NCBI GenBank assembly: GCA_944386325.1
Contig: CALXAP010000008.1
Coordinates: 1-64,000, forward strand
Length of the DNA: 64,000 bases
From: an uncultured Clostridia bacterium
GTDB taxonomy: Bacteria > Bacillota > Clostridia > TANB77 > CAG-508
Direction of reading: 5' to 3'
In this document: positions 46,065 to 55,168 of the stretch, piece by piece
Numbering within the stretch: the first letter of the stretch is position 1
How the letters are laid out: each line of letters begins with the position of its first letter
The notes under the pieces: model-generated
What the model was told of the DNA's origin: nothing
Databases searched by the model: none
What the model saw: the letters and a program-made list of their open reading frames with translations, nothing else
Made by a program: the position numbers and the translations under genes

Positions 46065-47315
46065 TTATTTTTTTATATATTGTTTTATTATATTCTCATC
46101 AAGCTTTATCTTATCACTATTTCCAGTTTGCATATTTTTAATTTGAGCATAATTATCTTTTATTTCATTTTCACCTATAACAATTACATATTTTGCATTT
46201 ATTTTATCTGCATATTTCAATTGTGCTTTTAAACTTCTTTGTAAAATATCTCCTTCTACATATATACCTAATTGTCTTAAATTAAATTTTAACTTATTTG
46301 CAAAATTACAACTTGCATCATCAATATATGCTATATACAATTCAGGTCTTGATTTTTCTAATTTATCTAAATTATATTTTTTAAATAATTCTATTACTCT
46401 TTCCATACCTATTGCAAAACCTATAGCACTAGTATCTTGTCCACCTAATTCTTTTATTAAATAATCATAACGTCCTCCACCGATAATAGTATAACCCTCT
46501 TCTTCAGATACAAATTCAAAAACTGTTTTAGTATAATAATCTAATCCTCTAACAATTCTAGGATTTATTTTATATTTTATATTACTATTATCAAGTAATT
46601 TTTGAAGATTAATAAAATGCGTTTTGCAATTCTCACATAAATAATCTATAATACTTGGTGCATTAGCATTATTTTCTTTACACTTTTTCTCTTTACAATC
46701 TAATATTCTCATAGTATTTTTTTCAAATCTAGATTTGCATGTATCACAATACTCATCTATTTTAGAACCTATAAAACTTTTTAAAGCTTCTTGATATTTT
46801 CCCCTACATTCTTTACAGCCTATACTATTTATCTCTAAAACAATATTAGGTAAGTTTAAATCATTTATTATTCTATTTGCCATTTCAACTATCTCAAAAT
46901 CTGCTAAATATGAATCTGTTCCGAAAACTTCTGCACCAATTTGATGAAACTCCCTTAATCTACCTTTTTGTACATTTTCATATCTATACATAGCCATATT
47001 ATAAAATAATTTTAATGGACTTGGCCAAGATGCCATTCCATTTTCTATAAATGCTCTAACAATGCCAGCAGTTCCTTCTGGTCTTAAAGTTATACTTCTT
47101 CCACCTTTATCGTCAAATGTATACATTTCTTTTTGAACAACATCTGTTGTATCACCAACACCTCTTAGAAAAAGCTCTGTACTTTCAAAAACTGGTGTTC
47201 TTATTTCTTTAAATCCATATAAACTCATTATTTCTTCTATCTTTTTTTCTACATATTGCCACAAATATATTTCATCTGGTAATATGTCTTTTGTTCCTTT
47301 TGGTCTTTGTATCAT
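46065..47315 (-). CDS. hisS: histidyl-tRNA synthetase
   Basis: 416-residue class II enzyme. Motif 1 region KGTKDILPDE, motif 2 TLRPEGTAGIVRAFIENG, HisRS signatures RGLDYYTKTVFEF and GGGRYDYLI, and the C-terminal anticodon domain. No T-box is seen in the short gap to the upstream gene. Part of the relA - MBL - hisS operon. Confidence 0.93.
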   Translation of the reverse strand: MIQRPKGTKDILPDEIYLWQYVEKKIEEIMSLYGFKEIRTPVFESTELFLRGVGDTTDVVQKEMYTFDDKGGRSITLRPEGTAGIVRAFIENGMASWPSPLKLFYNMAMYRYENVQKGRLREFHQIGAEVFGTDSYLADFEIVEMANRIINDLNLPNIVLEINSIGCKECRGKYQEALKSFIGSKIDEYCDTCKSRFEKNTMRILDCKEKKCKENNANAPSIIDYLCENCKTHFINLQKLLDNSNIKYKINPRIVRGLDYYTKTVFEFVSEEEGYTIIGGGRYDYLIKELGGQDTSAIGFAIGMERVIELFKKYNLDKLEKSRPELYIAYIDDASCNFANKLKFNLRQLGIYVEGDILQRSLKAQLKYADKINAKYVIVIGENEIKDNYAQIKNMQTGNSDKIKLDENIIKQYIKK

Positions 47316-47328
47316 AATTTCTCTCCTT

Positions 47329-47976
47329 TTAATATTTTCTAGGTTGTAAATTAAAATATATTGGTTCTTCTTCTCTTATCATAGAAGATTTTCCATGCCC
47401 TGGATATATTATAGTATCTTCTGGTAATACCAATAATTTGTTTGTAATTGATCTCATAATACTCTTAAAATCTCCTGTAGGTAAATCAGTTCTTCCCCAA
47501 GTTCCCCTAAATAGTGTATCTCCTGATAATAACATTTTTTCTTTTTCACAATATAAACATATTCCACCTTTTGTATGTCCTGGTGTATGTATTATTTTAA
47601 ATTCAATATTACCTACATGTATAACATCATCATCATCTAATCTTGAATCTGCTTCTAAAATAATTTTATTTTTCCCTATCATTTCACACAAACTTATTTC
47701 TGGATTATATAAACCTTCTACTTCATCTCTATGTATTAATATTTTTCCACCAAATCTATTTTTTATTTCAGAAACTGCCCCTATATGATCAGCATGACAA
47801 TGTGTTAGAACAATATATTTTATTTTTACATTTAATACTTCTATCATATTTGCTATTTTATCTGGTTCAGCACCAGGGTCTACTATCATTGCTTCTTTTG
47901 TATTTTCATCTACAATTATATAACAATTAGTAATATGTGTATCCTCAACATATAATCTTAATCTCTTTAGTATCAT
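47329..47976 (-). CDS. MBL-fold metallohydrolase (glyoxalase II-like)
   Basis: 215 residues. The dinuclear metal motif THCHADHIG, later His in IIHTPGHTKGG, Asp in LLSGDTLFRGTWGRTDLP and His in IIYPGHGKSS. Usual neighbour of relA and hisS in Clostridia. May hydrolyse glutathione- or bacillithiol-type thioesters; the true substrate is not known. Confidence 0.85.
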   Translation of the reverse strand: MILKRLRLYVEDTHITNCYIIVDENTKEAMIVDPGAEPDKIANMIEVLNVKIKYIVLTHCHADHIGAVSEIKNRFGGKILIHRDEVEGLYNPEISLCEMIGKNKIILEADSRLDDDDVIHVGNIEFKIIHTPGHTKGGICLYCEKEKMLLSGDTLFRGTWGRTDLPTGDFKSIMRSITNKLLVLPEDTIIYPGHGKSSMIREEEPIYFNLQPRKY

Positions 47977-47990
47977 TAAACATTTCCTTT

Positions 47991-50180
47991 CTATTTTCTT
48001 CTTTTTACATCAAAAACACTATCAACAGTTTTTAGTACTTTTATTACTTTATTTAATTCTTCCAAATTTTCAATTGAAATTGTAATTTCTGTTAAAACAG
48101 TTCTTTCTTTATTTACTTTTGAACTAATTTCAACAATGCTTGCTTTAACACTATCTAATTTTTGTATAATATCAGCTAACAAGCCTTTTCTATCATTTGC
48201 ATATACTTCTATATCTACATTATATTTTGATTTTGTTTCTTTATACCAATAAACATCAATTATTCTATTTTCGTCAGAAACTAATTGTTTTACATTTACG
48301 CAATCAGCTCTATGAACAGACACTCCTCTACCTTTAGTTATATAACCTACAATTTTATCACCTGGTAAAGGATTGCAACATTTAGATAATTTAACTAAGC
48401 AATTATCTATCCCTTTTACAATAATTCCTGACTTTGAAGGTTTACTAACCTGTTTTTTTTCTACTAATTCTTCTATTTTCTTTTCTATGTTTTCTTCTTT
48501 ATGTGTTTTCCTATATTCTTCCAGTATTCTAGAAATTATTTTTCCAGCACTTATTCCTCCAAAACCAACACTTGCATACATATCATCAAGACTTTTAAAT
48601 TTATATCTATCTAAAGCTGCTTGTACAAATTCTGTTTTAAATAATTCTGTATGAGTCATTCCAATTCTTTTTATTTCTCTTTCAATTGTTTCTTTTCCCT
48701 TATCAATATTTTCTATTCTTAAAGCCTTTTTAAACCACTGTTGAATTTTAGTTTTTGCAGCAGAACTTTTTACAAATTTAATCCAATCTCTACTTGGTCC
48801 TTTCGAATTTTCAGAAGTTATTATTTCTACAATATCCCCATTATTTAATGGTGTTAATATTGGTCTCATTTTACTATTAATTTTTGCACCAACCATTTTA
48901 TGGCCAATTTCAGCATGAATATTATATGCTAAATCTATAGGTGTACTACCTTTTGGCAATACTTTTATATCACCTTTTGGTGTAAATACATATACCTCAT
49001 CCTCATATAATTCTGTTTTTAAAGTATTTAAAAACTCATCAGGATCTAATGTATCTTTTTGCCATTCAAGAGTTTCTCTAAGCCAAGCTAATTTATCATC
49101 TTTTACAGTAACATTTGATTTTTTTGTTTTATTCGCCTCTTTGTATGCCCAATGTGCTGCTATACCAAACTCAGCAACTCTATGCATATCCCATGTACGT
49201 ATTTGAACTTCAAAAGGAGTTCCATTTGGTCCAATTAAAGTAGTATGTATAGATTGATACATATTTGGCTTTGGCATAGCAATATAGTCTTTAAATCTTC
49301 CTGGCATAGGATTAAATAATTCATGAACAATTCCTAAAGAAGCATAACAATCTTTTACAGAATTTACAACTATTCTTATTGCAAATAAATCGTAAATTTC
49401 ATCTAATGTTTTATTATCTCTCTTCATTTTTCTATATATACTATATAAATGCTTTGCCCTTCCTTGAATTTCAAACTCTATTCCTTCTCTTTTTAATTCA
49501 GTTTCAATTTCCTTTATAACTATATCCAAAAATTTTAATCTCTCATCTCTTTTTTTATCTAATCCTTGAACAATTGCAAAATATTCCTCTGGATATAAAT
49601 ATCTAAAAGCTAAATCCTCCAATTCCCATTTTAAAGAATATATACCTAACCTATTAGCAAGAGGTGCATATAAGTCCATTGTTTCTTTTGATATACGAAT
49701 TTGTTTTTCTCTTTTTAAATGTTTTAGAGTCCTCATATTATGGAGTCTATCTGCCAGTTTTATAAGAATTACTCTTATATCTTTTCCCATTGCTAAGAAT
49801 AATTTTCTATAATTTTCTACTTGTTGCTCTTGTTCACTTGTATAATTAATTTTGCCAAGCTTTGTAACTCCATCGACCATTTCTGCAATTTCTTCACCAA
49901 ATTCTTTTACTATATCATTATATGTTGTATCTGTATCTTCAACAACATCATGCAATAATGCTGCACAAATAGTATTATCATCTAATCCAAGATTAGCTAA
50001 AATATATGCAACATGTAATGGATGAATTATATACGGTTCTCCTGATTTTCTACATTGATCTCCGTGCTGAGCATTTGCTAAATTATATGCTTTCATTATT
50101 AATTCTATATTAACATTTTTCCTGTGTTCTTTAATTTTATTAATTATGTCTTTTATTTCTACTGGTTCTATACTTGTCAT
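47991..50180 (-). CDS. relA: bifunctional (p)ppGpp synthetase/hydrolase RelA/SpoT
   Basis: 729 residues, stringent response. HD hydrolase domain (about 45-150, HPLHVAYILANLG and LLHDVVEDT), synthetase domain (KRDNKTLDEIYDLFAIRIVV, ...YQSIHTTLIG), TGS domain (VFTPKGDIKVLPKGSTPIDLAY), a zinc-finger-like CCNPLPGD and a C-terminal ACT domain. Complete and of normal length. Between the radical SAM and MBL genes. Confidence 0.94.
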   Translation of the reverse strand: MTSIEPVEIKDIINKIKEHRKNVNIELIMKAYNLANAQHGDQCRKSGEPYIIHPLHVAYILANLGLDDNTICAALLHDVVEDTDTTYNDIVKEFGEEIAEMVDGVTKLGKINYTSEQEQQVENYRKLFLAMGKDIRVILIKLADRLHNMRTLKHLKREKQIRISKETMDLYAPLANRLGIYSLKWELEDLAFRYLYPEEYFAIVQGLDKKRDERLKFLDIVIKEIETELKREGIEFEIQGRAKHLYSIYRKMKRDNKTLDEIYDLFAIRIVVNSVKDCYASLGIVHELFNPMPGRFKDYIAMPKPNMYQSIHTTLIGPNGTPFEVQIRTWDMHRVAEFGIAAHWAYKEANKTKKSNVTVKDDKLAWLRETLEWQKDTLDPDEFLNTLKTELYEDEVYVFTPKGDIKVLPKGSTPIDLAYNIHAEIGHKMVGAKINSKMRPILTPLNNGDIVEIITSENSKGPSRDWIKFVKSSAAKTKIQQWFKKALRIENIDKGKETIEREIKRIGMTHTELFKTEFVQAALDRYKFKSLDDMYASVGFGGISAGKIISRILEEYRKTHKEENIEKKIEELVEKKQVSKPSKSGIIVKGIDNCLVKLSKCCNPLPGDKIVGYITKGRGVSVHRADCVNVKQLVSDENRIIDVYWYKETKSKYNVDIEVYANDRKGLLADIIQKLDSVKASIVEISSKVNKERTVLTEITISIENLEELNKVIKVLKTVDSVFDVKRRK

Positions 50181-50193
50181 ATTTTATCCCTCC

Positions 50194-51240
50194 TTAATAT
50201 TTAATTTTTTTTGAATAATAACGACATATGTTAAAATATTTTTTATTATTTTGAAAAATAATATTTCCTTTATTATCTTCTGAAATTTGTTTTAAATCAT
50301 TACTAATGCAATTATTTGCAATAGGACAATCTAATTTTGGGTTTAATAATTTTATATCTTCATCATCAATATTAAAAAAATAATTTTTATTAACTTTTGT
50401 AAGAATTGGGCAAAATGTGCATTTTAAAGCATCTCTTGTAAGCCAAATTTGTAATCCTCTACCACCTACTCTACAATAAGTATTAGAATTATCATATAAA
50501 TCATATTCTTCCTCTGTTATGAATACTTTTGGAATATTCATTTTAAGATTATATTTTTGAGCGATTCTTATAAGTTTTTCCCTTATTTCTACACTTTTTT
50601 CTGGTTCTATATGCTTTAAGATATCAATTTTTTCATCTCCTATTGCTTCAAAACTTCCTGTATGAAATGTATACCAATTCAATCCATGCTTTTTATAAAA
50701 ATATTCTATAAGTTCTTGATAATCATCTTGATTTATTCTCCAAAGTGTTGGTTGTATTTTTACTGGTATTTTTCTTTTTTTACAGTAATTAATCACTTCA
50801 TCTATTTGTTCTAAAGTAATATTTTTATTTCCCTTTAGTTTTTTTAATTTATCTTCATTTATTGTATCTACACTTAAACTAACATATTCAATTTTAGATA
50901 AATCTATATTTTTTGTAAGTTTCTTTAATGTTTCAACACCATTAAAACCAGAAGTTGAAAACATAACCTTTTTACCATTTTCTATAAATTTATTAGCAGC
51001 TAAATTGCAAAACTCTGGATCTACAGATACATCTGGGTTTCCTAAAAGATATGCATTTTTTAAATTTGGTAACTTTCTTATTATCTTCTCAATTTGTTTT
51101 ATATTTCCCTGATATGCATAGTTATCTTCATCATTTCTTTGTGTACAACCAATACATTTACAAGTACAATATTTTCTTCCATTTGTTCCAGTATATAATG
51201 TTAAATCAGTTACATTATTTAATAAAATTTTACTATTCAT
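50194..51240 (-). CDS. radical SAM protein
   Basis: 348 residues. With the ATG at 51240 the iron-sulfur motif CTCKCIGC (C-x3-C-x2-C) is at about 25-32. LLGNPDVSVDPEF and YVSLSVDTINEDKL support the partial TIM barrel. A C-terminal cluster of Cys (CRVGG, CTFCPI, CPIANNCI) may bind a second iron-sulfur cluster, as in SPASM-type proteins. Substrate unknown. Between recJ and relA, so possibly a housekeeping RNA- or nucleotide-linked role. Confidence 0.72.
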   Translation of the reverse strand: MNSKILLNNVTDLTLYTGTNGRKYCTCKCIGCTQRNDEDNYAYQGNIKQIEKIIRKLPNLKNAYLLGNPDVSVDPEFCNLAANKFIENGKKVMFSTSGFNGVETLKKLTKNIDLSKIEYVSLSVDTINEDKLKKLKGNKNITLEQIDEVINYCKKRKIPVKIQPTLWRINQDDYQELIEYFYKKHGLNWYTFHTGSFEAIGDEKIDILKHIEPEKSVEIREKLIRIAQKYNLKMNIPKVFITEEEYDLYDNSNTYCRVGGRGLQIWLTRDALKCTFCPILTKVNKNYFFNIDDEDIKLLNPKLDCPIANNCISNDLKQISEDNKGNIIFQNNKKYFNICRYYSKKIKY

Positions 51241-51266
51241 GCCTACCACCCTTTAATATATAAATA

Positions 51267-52958
51267 CTATACAATAGATTTCATCATATCTTTTATATTT
51301 ATCTGTAACTTTTCTATATTATTATATGAATTAATTTCTAAAAATCCTACCACATCAATTTTATCTTCTATTGTGAATTGTTCAACTAATTCTCCCATAT
51401 TAAATCCGATAGCATCAATCCAACCTCTACTGTACTTTAGTGATAATTTTAAATGTTTACCATCTGATATTGCTCTAATAGAATCTATTTTTAAATTTCT
51501 AAACAAAAATATAGGAATTTTATTTTCTTCACCAAATGGTTCTAACTTGCTCATTTCTTTTACCATATCCATTGTTATATTTTTTAAATCTATTTCTTCA
51601 TCAATTTTTATTATTGGTACAATATCTTTTATATCACTTTCTTCTACTATACCTTGAAATTTTTCTTTAAATTTATTAAAATTTTCTTTTTTTAAACTTA
51701 AACCAACAGCCATTTCATGTCCGCCAAACTTTTCAAGATATTCACTCGACTTACATAATGCATTATGTAAGTCAAATCCCATAATACTTCTACCAGAACC
51801 TTTCCCCTCATCGCCTTCAAAACAAATTAATATAGAAGGTTTATTAAATAAATCTGTTATTTTAGAAGCAACTATTCCAATAACACCATGATGCCAATTT
51901 TCTCCACCTAATATTATAGAATTTTCTTTACTCATATTATTTTCTTCTATCTTTATTAATGCCTCTTCATAAATCTTTTTTTCTATAGATTGTCTAGTTA
52001 CATTATATTTATTCAAATCATCTGCAATATTTCCTGCCTCTACAATATTTTGTGTTAAAAATAGTTTAACTGCTTCATCTGCATGTCCCATTCTTCCACA
52101 TGCGTTAATTCTAGGTGCAATGCCAAATGACACAGCACTTGAATCTATTTTTTTAAACCTAATACTACTTATTAATTCTCTTAAACCTACATTTCTAGTT
52201 ACACATACTAATTTTAATCCTAACTTAGCAATAACCCTATTTTCATCAATTAACGGTACTATATCTGAAATAGTTCCAATACATACTAAATCTAAGTATT
52301 TTAGGTATTCTTTTTCTGGTAGTTCTAATTTTTTACTTATTGCTTGTATTAACTTAAAAACAACACCAACACCTGCCAAATTTTTGAATGGATATGTACT
52401 ATCTTGCCTTTTTGGATTTATAACAGCAAAAGCATTTGGAATAATATCTGAAGGTTCATGATGATCTGTTACTATAACTTTCATACCCAAACTATTAGCA
52501 TATTCTACATCTTCTATTGCTGTTATACCACAATCTACAGTTATAATTAATTCATATCCTTCGCTTGAAATTTTACTAATAGCTTCTTTATTTAACCCAT
52601 ATCCTTCATTTAATCTATCTGGTATATAATATCCTGCTTTTATCCCTCTATCTTCTAAAAATTTCTTTAATACTGTTATACTTGTTATACCATCAACATC
52701 ATAATCTCCATAAATAATAATTTTTTGTTTCTTATTTATAGCTTCAATTATTTTACTAACAGCCTTGTCCATATCATTTAATAAAAATGGATTATAAAAA
52801 TCATTTCTAGTTGGATTTAAAAAAACTTTTATTTGTTCATCTTCTGTAATATTTCTGTTTACTAATATTTTTGCTATAAATTCAGGTAAATTAAATTTTT
52901 GAGATATTTGTTTTATCTTTAATTTATCTGAATTATAATATTCCCATTTTTTATTCAT
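51267..52958 (-). CDS. recJ: single-strand-specific 5'-3' exonuclease RecJ
   Basis: 563 residues, DHH family. Motifs IIYGDYDVDGITS, ITVDCGITA, VTDHHEPS and GVGVVFKL, then INACGRMGHADE and the DHHA1 part FGGHEMAVGLSL. Shorter than some Bacillus RecJ proteins but complete for the core. Acts in recombination and repair. First gene of the run recJ - radical SAM - relA - MBL - hisS. Confidence 0.9.
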   Translation of the reverse strand: MNKKWEYYNSDKLKIKQISQKFNLPEFIAKILVNRNITEDEQIKVFLNPTRNDFYNPFLLNDMDKAVSKIIEAINKKQKIIIYGDYDVDGITSITVLKKFLEDRGIKAGYYIPDRLNEGYGLNKEAISKISSEGYELIITVDCGITAIEDVEYANSLGMKVIVTDHHEPSDIIPNAFAVINPKRQDSTYPFKNLAGVGVVFKLIQAISKKLELPEKEYLKYLDLVCIGTISDIVPLIDENRVIAKLGLKLVCVTRNVGLRELISSIRFKKIDSSAVSFGIAPRINACGRMGHADEAVKLFLTQNIVEAGNIADDLNKYNVTRQSIEKKIYEEALIKIEENNMSKENSIILGGENWHHGVIGIVASKITDLFNKPSILICFEGDEGKGSGRSIMGFDLHNALCKSSEYLEKFGGHEMAVGLSLKKENFNKFKEKFQGIVEESDIKDIVPIIKIDEEIDLKNITMDMVKEMSKLEPFGEENKIPIFLFRNLKIDSIRAISDGKHLKLSLKYSRGWIDAIGFNMGELVEQFTIEDKIDVVGFLEINSYNNIEKLQINIKDMMKSIV

Positions 52959-53089
52959 ATATCTCTCCTAAATCTAATAATTTTATATATTTTATAACAT
53001 TTTTTGTTTTTTTTAAAGAGTTATTGAATATATTATATTTAAATTTTATGATAGTTTGTTACTATTAATTTTGATATAATAATATTTTA

Positions 53090-53118
53090 CATTATAGGAA
53101 ATTGCATTTCCTATAATG
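53090..53118. repeat. short perfect palindrome
   Basis: CATTATAGGAAA and TTTCCTATAATG with loop TTGCA. Shares TATAGGAAA/TTTCCTATA with the nested repeat at 37867. Confidence 0.65.
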
Positions 53119-53165
53119 CAAAATAAATAGATGCACAGAAAAATTGCTTTGCAATTTTTCGCGTC

Positions 53166-53255
53166 GACAAATCTTAAACGATTCTTGCTAGACCTTAAAT
53201 TAATATAGAAAATGTTAAAAAAGAAGAGAAAAGGTCTAGCGAATCTAGATTTGTC
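53166..53255. repeat. nested 90-base inverted repeat
   Basis: Outer GACAAATCT / AGATTTGTC, middle GATTC / GAATC, inner GCTAGACCTT / AAGGTCTAGC around a 34-base AT-rich loop. No gene is seen in 52960-53340, which also holds a worn R2 end (53260-53300). Confidence 0.7.
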
Positions 53256-53320
53256 ATATAAATTTTTCGTCCGCACTACAAAGGCATTTTTTTCAAAAAT
53301 CGAACATAGAATATAATCCT

Positions 53321-53353
53321 AAAAATAAGAGTAGCATGTGCTACTCTTATTTG
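53321..53353. terminator. terminator of the next minus gene
   Basis: AAATAAGAGTAGCA / TGCTACTCTTATTT perfect stem. Confidence 0.85.
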
Positions 53354-53946
53354 AGGATTCTTTTACCGCACTCGTTTAAATAATTGATATCGGCAATAAT
53401 TCGTTCATGCCCCCTTTTCAGCAGTTTCCATTCCGGAGTTTCTGCTAGACCTGCATCTTTAAGCCTTTGATTGAGTTCCTCCCAGTTCTCCTTGTCATAC
53501 TCTAGAAAACTGGTCATATTTTCAACAGTGAACTTAAAGTTCAAACTCGGGTCTTTATCGAACCAATATTTTGATTCAATAGCCAGATCCCCCAGATCAT
53601 GAAGTTCCCTCTTTGAGAGGAACTGTTGTTCTGCAGAAATCTGCAGATCGAGTTCTGTATAAACAGCTTTGGCGGTTTCGTAGAACCTTTGCTTTTGTTC
53701 CAATGGATTTTCCACTGGAACAGTATATTCCGACTTTTCCTTCTGCTGTTCTACAATTTCACGCTCCTGTTTATACACATTGTCAGGGGGCGAGAAAATT
53801 AGAAATGTTGTGGTTGCTGTAACAACCCCAACAAGCAAAAGAATCATTGTCTTAACCTTATTTTCCTTAATAAGATTAAGAACCTTTGCTAACCGTCCTT
53901 GTTTGTTTTCCTTTTTTTCTTGATTTAAATCTTTTACATTTGTCAT
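53347..53946 (-). CDS. single-pass membrane protein, unknown
   Basis: 199 residues. A basic N-terminus (about 1-34), one membrane helix (MILLLVGVVTATTTFLIF) and a charged helical extracytoplasmic part (EREIVEQQKEK..., then AVYTELDLQISAEQQF...). Family not recognised. The DNA is clearly less AT-rich than its surroundings and uses one CGG arginine codon, so foreign origin is likely. AAGGGAGG precedes the ATG. Similar base composition to the small secreted protein at 29.1 kb. Confidence 0.6.
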   Translation of the reverse strand: MTNVKDLNQEKKENKQGRLAKVLNLIKENKVKTMILLLVGVVTATTTFLIFSPPDNVYKQEREIVEQQKEKSEYTVPVENPLEQKQRFYETAKAVYTELDLQISAEQQFLSKRELHDLGDLAIESKYWFDKDPSLNFKFTVENMTSFLEYDKENWEELNQRLKDAGLAETPEWKLLKRGHERIIADINYLNECGKRILK

Positions 53947-54042
53947 TTTTGAATCCTCCCTTTATTTTGTTTACATAACACTGTAATTATATTATAGCAT
54001 TTTTGTACAAATTAGTAAATATTTGATAATTTTTTTATGATT

Positions 54043-54741
54043 TTATATATTAACCATCACATATCCCACTATCAAATATAATAAAATTCTTAGTAGTGAA
54101 GTAAAAATCAAATTATAATTCACCATTTTTACACCTATTTTATTTAATACATCATATTGTCCAACAACTTCTTCTATCTCTTCTGGTTTTAATATTTTCT
54201 CTGTAATCATATATGTTCTTGCTAAATATCTTGCCTTTATCATTGCATCTGTTTCTAAATAACTTTTTACAGTATAATATACAAAACTTATAATTAATAA
54301 TATAAAACCTTGTAATATTATATTAGTATATACTCCGCAGATTGTAAGCACTATTGCTACAATCCAATATATTAAATAAATATTAGATATTATAAAATTT
54401 GACCATAGAATTTTCCTATCTTGCATTGAATGAATACATTCATGCGCAATTGTTTGTATTCTCGTGTAATTTCCTTTTAAATTTGCAATTGATATCTTAT
54501 TTGATAATACTAAATACATACTTGTTTTACTATCTTTTTCCTCTTCAATTTTTACATTATTATTTCCAATTAATCTTAATATCTTTTTACAAATCTCTAT
54601 GTTTTCAGGAAATTTATCTGTAAGTTTATTTAAGAATTCATTATTTCCTAGTGATTTCACCTTTTCAATATTTACATTAAAAATATATTTTAATAACATT
54701 ATTACAATTACTAATATAATTATAGAAATTATTATATCCAT
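54043..54741 (-). CDS. HEXXH membrane protein, possible zinc peptidase
   Basis: 232 residues. N-terminal helix, then IQTIAHECIHSMQDRKILW with HEXXH, and two or three membrane segments (about 115-165). Residues E183-type TDAMIKARYLARTYM could provide the third ligand. It resembles the neutral zinc peptidase YugP group in layout, but the match is not certain. Downstream of the YlbF-like gene, with AAGAGGTG before the ATG. Confidence 0.55.
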   Translation of the reverse strand: MDIIISIIILVIVIMLLKYIFNVNIEKVKSLGNNEFLNKLTDKFPENIEICKKILRLIGNNNVKIEEEKDSKTSMYLVLSNKISIANLKGNYTRIQTIAHECIHSMQDRKILWSNFIISNIYLIYWIVAIVLTICGVYTNIILQGFILLIISFVYYTVKSYLETDAMIKARYLARTYMITEKILKPEEIEEVVGQYDVLNKIGVKMVNYNLIFTSLLRILLYLIVGYVMVNI

Positions 54742-54770
54742 ATTAGCACCTCTTTCTTTTTATTATCATT

Positions 54771-54795
54771 AAAGGCGGAAATTTCTTTCCGCCTT
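54771..54795. terminator. terminator of the glycogen gene pair
   Basis: AAGGCGGAAA / TTTCCGCCTT, GC-rich stem between the YlbF-like gene and the HEXXH gene. Confidence 0.85.
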
Positions 54796-54821
54796 CTTAT
54801 TATACAATAAACCATAATCTA

Positions 54822-55154
54822 TTATAATACTTCTTTAACAGCTTCTCCAATTATTTTATTAATATCTGCAAGCATTACATTAAATCTAACTTCCATATCA
54901 AAATATTTTTTAATATCAGAATCTGCTACAAGTATACTATACATTTCTTGTAATCTTTTCATTTTTTCTGTATTATCTTTTTCACCTTGCATAGTTAATA
55001 CCTGTGTATTATATCTTAATTTTTCAAATTCATCTACTTTTTTTTTAAGTTCTGGTTTAGAGTTAATTAAATCTTTCATTTCCTTATATTCTATATATTC
55101 TCTACTATTTTTTATCTGACGTGCTAGCTCATGTGTAGTATCATATACTGTCAT
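54822..55154 (-). CDS. YlbF/YmcA-family protein
   Basis: 110 residues, all helical: ELARQIKNSREYIEYKEMKDLI, then KKKVDEFEKLRYNTQ and a C-terminal MLADINKIIGEAV. Fits the YlbF/YmcA family, known in Bacillus as part of the Y-complex that modulates RNase Y. In many Clostridia it sits after the glycogen-type glycosyltransferase as here. Role in this host not known. Confidence 0.78.
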   Translation of the reverse strand: MTVYDTTHELARQIKNSREYIEYKEMKDLINSKPELKKKVDEFEKLRYNTQVLTMQGEKDNTEKMKRLQEMYSILVADSDIKKYFDMEVRFNVMLADINKIIGEAVKEVL

Positions 55155-55168
55155 TTTTACCTCCTTAT

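Noticed and set aside
46065-47330. T-box leader for hisS
   Set aside because: Only about a dozen bases separate hisS from the upstream gene, and no T-box sequence is present.
53046-53276. 76-codon minus-strand ORF
   Set aside because: It is made from the inverted repeats at 53090 and 53166 and has no ribosome site or recognisable protein pattern.
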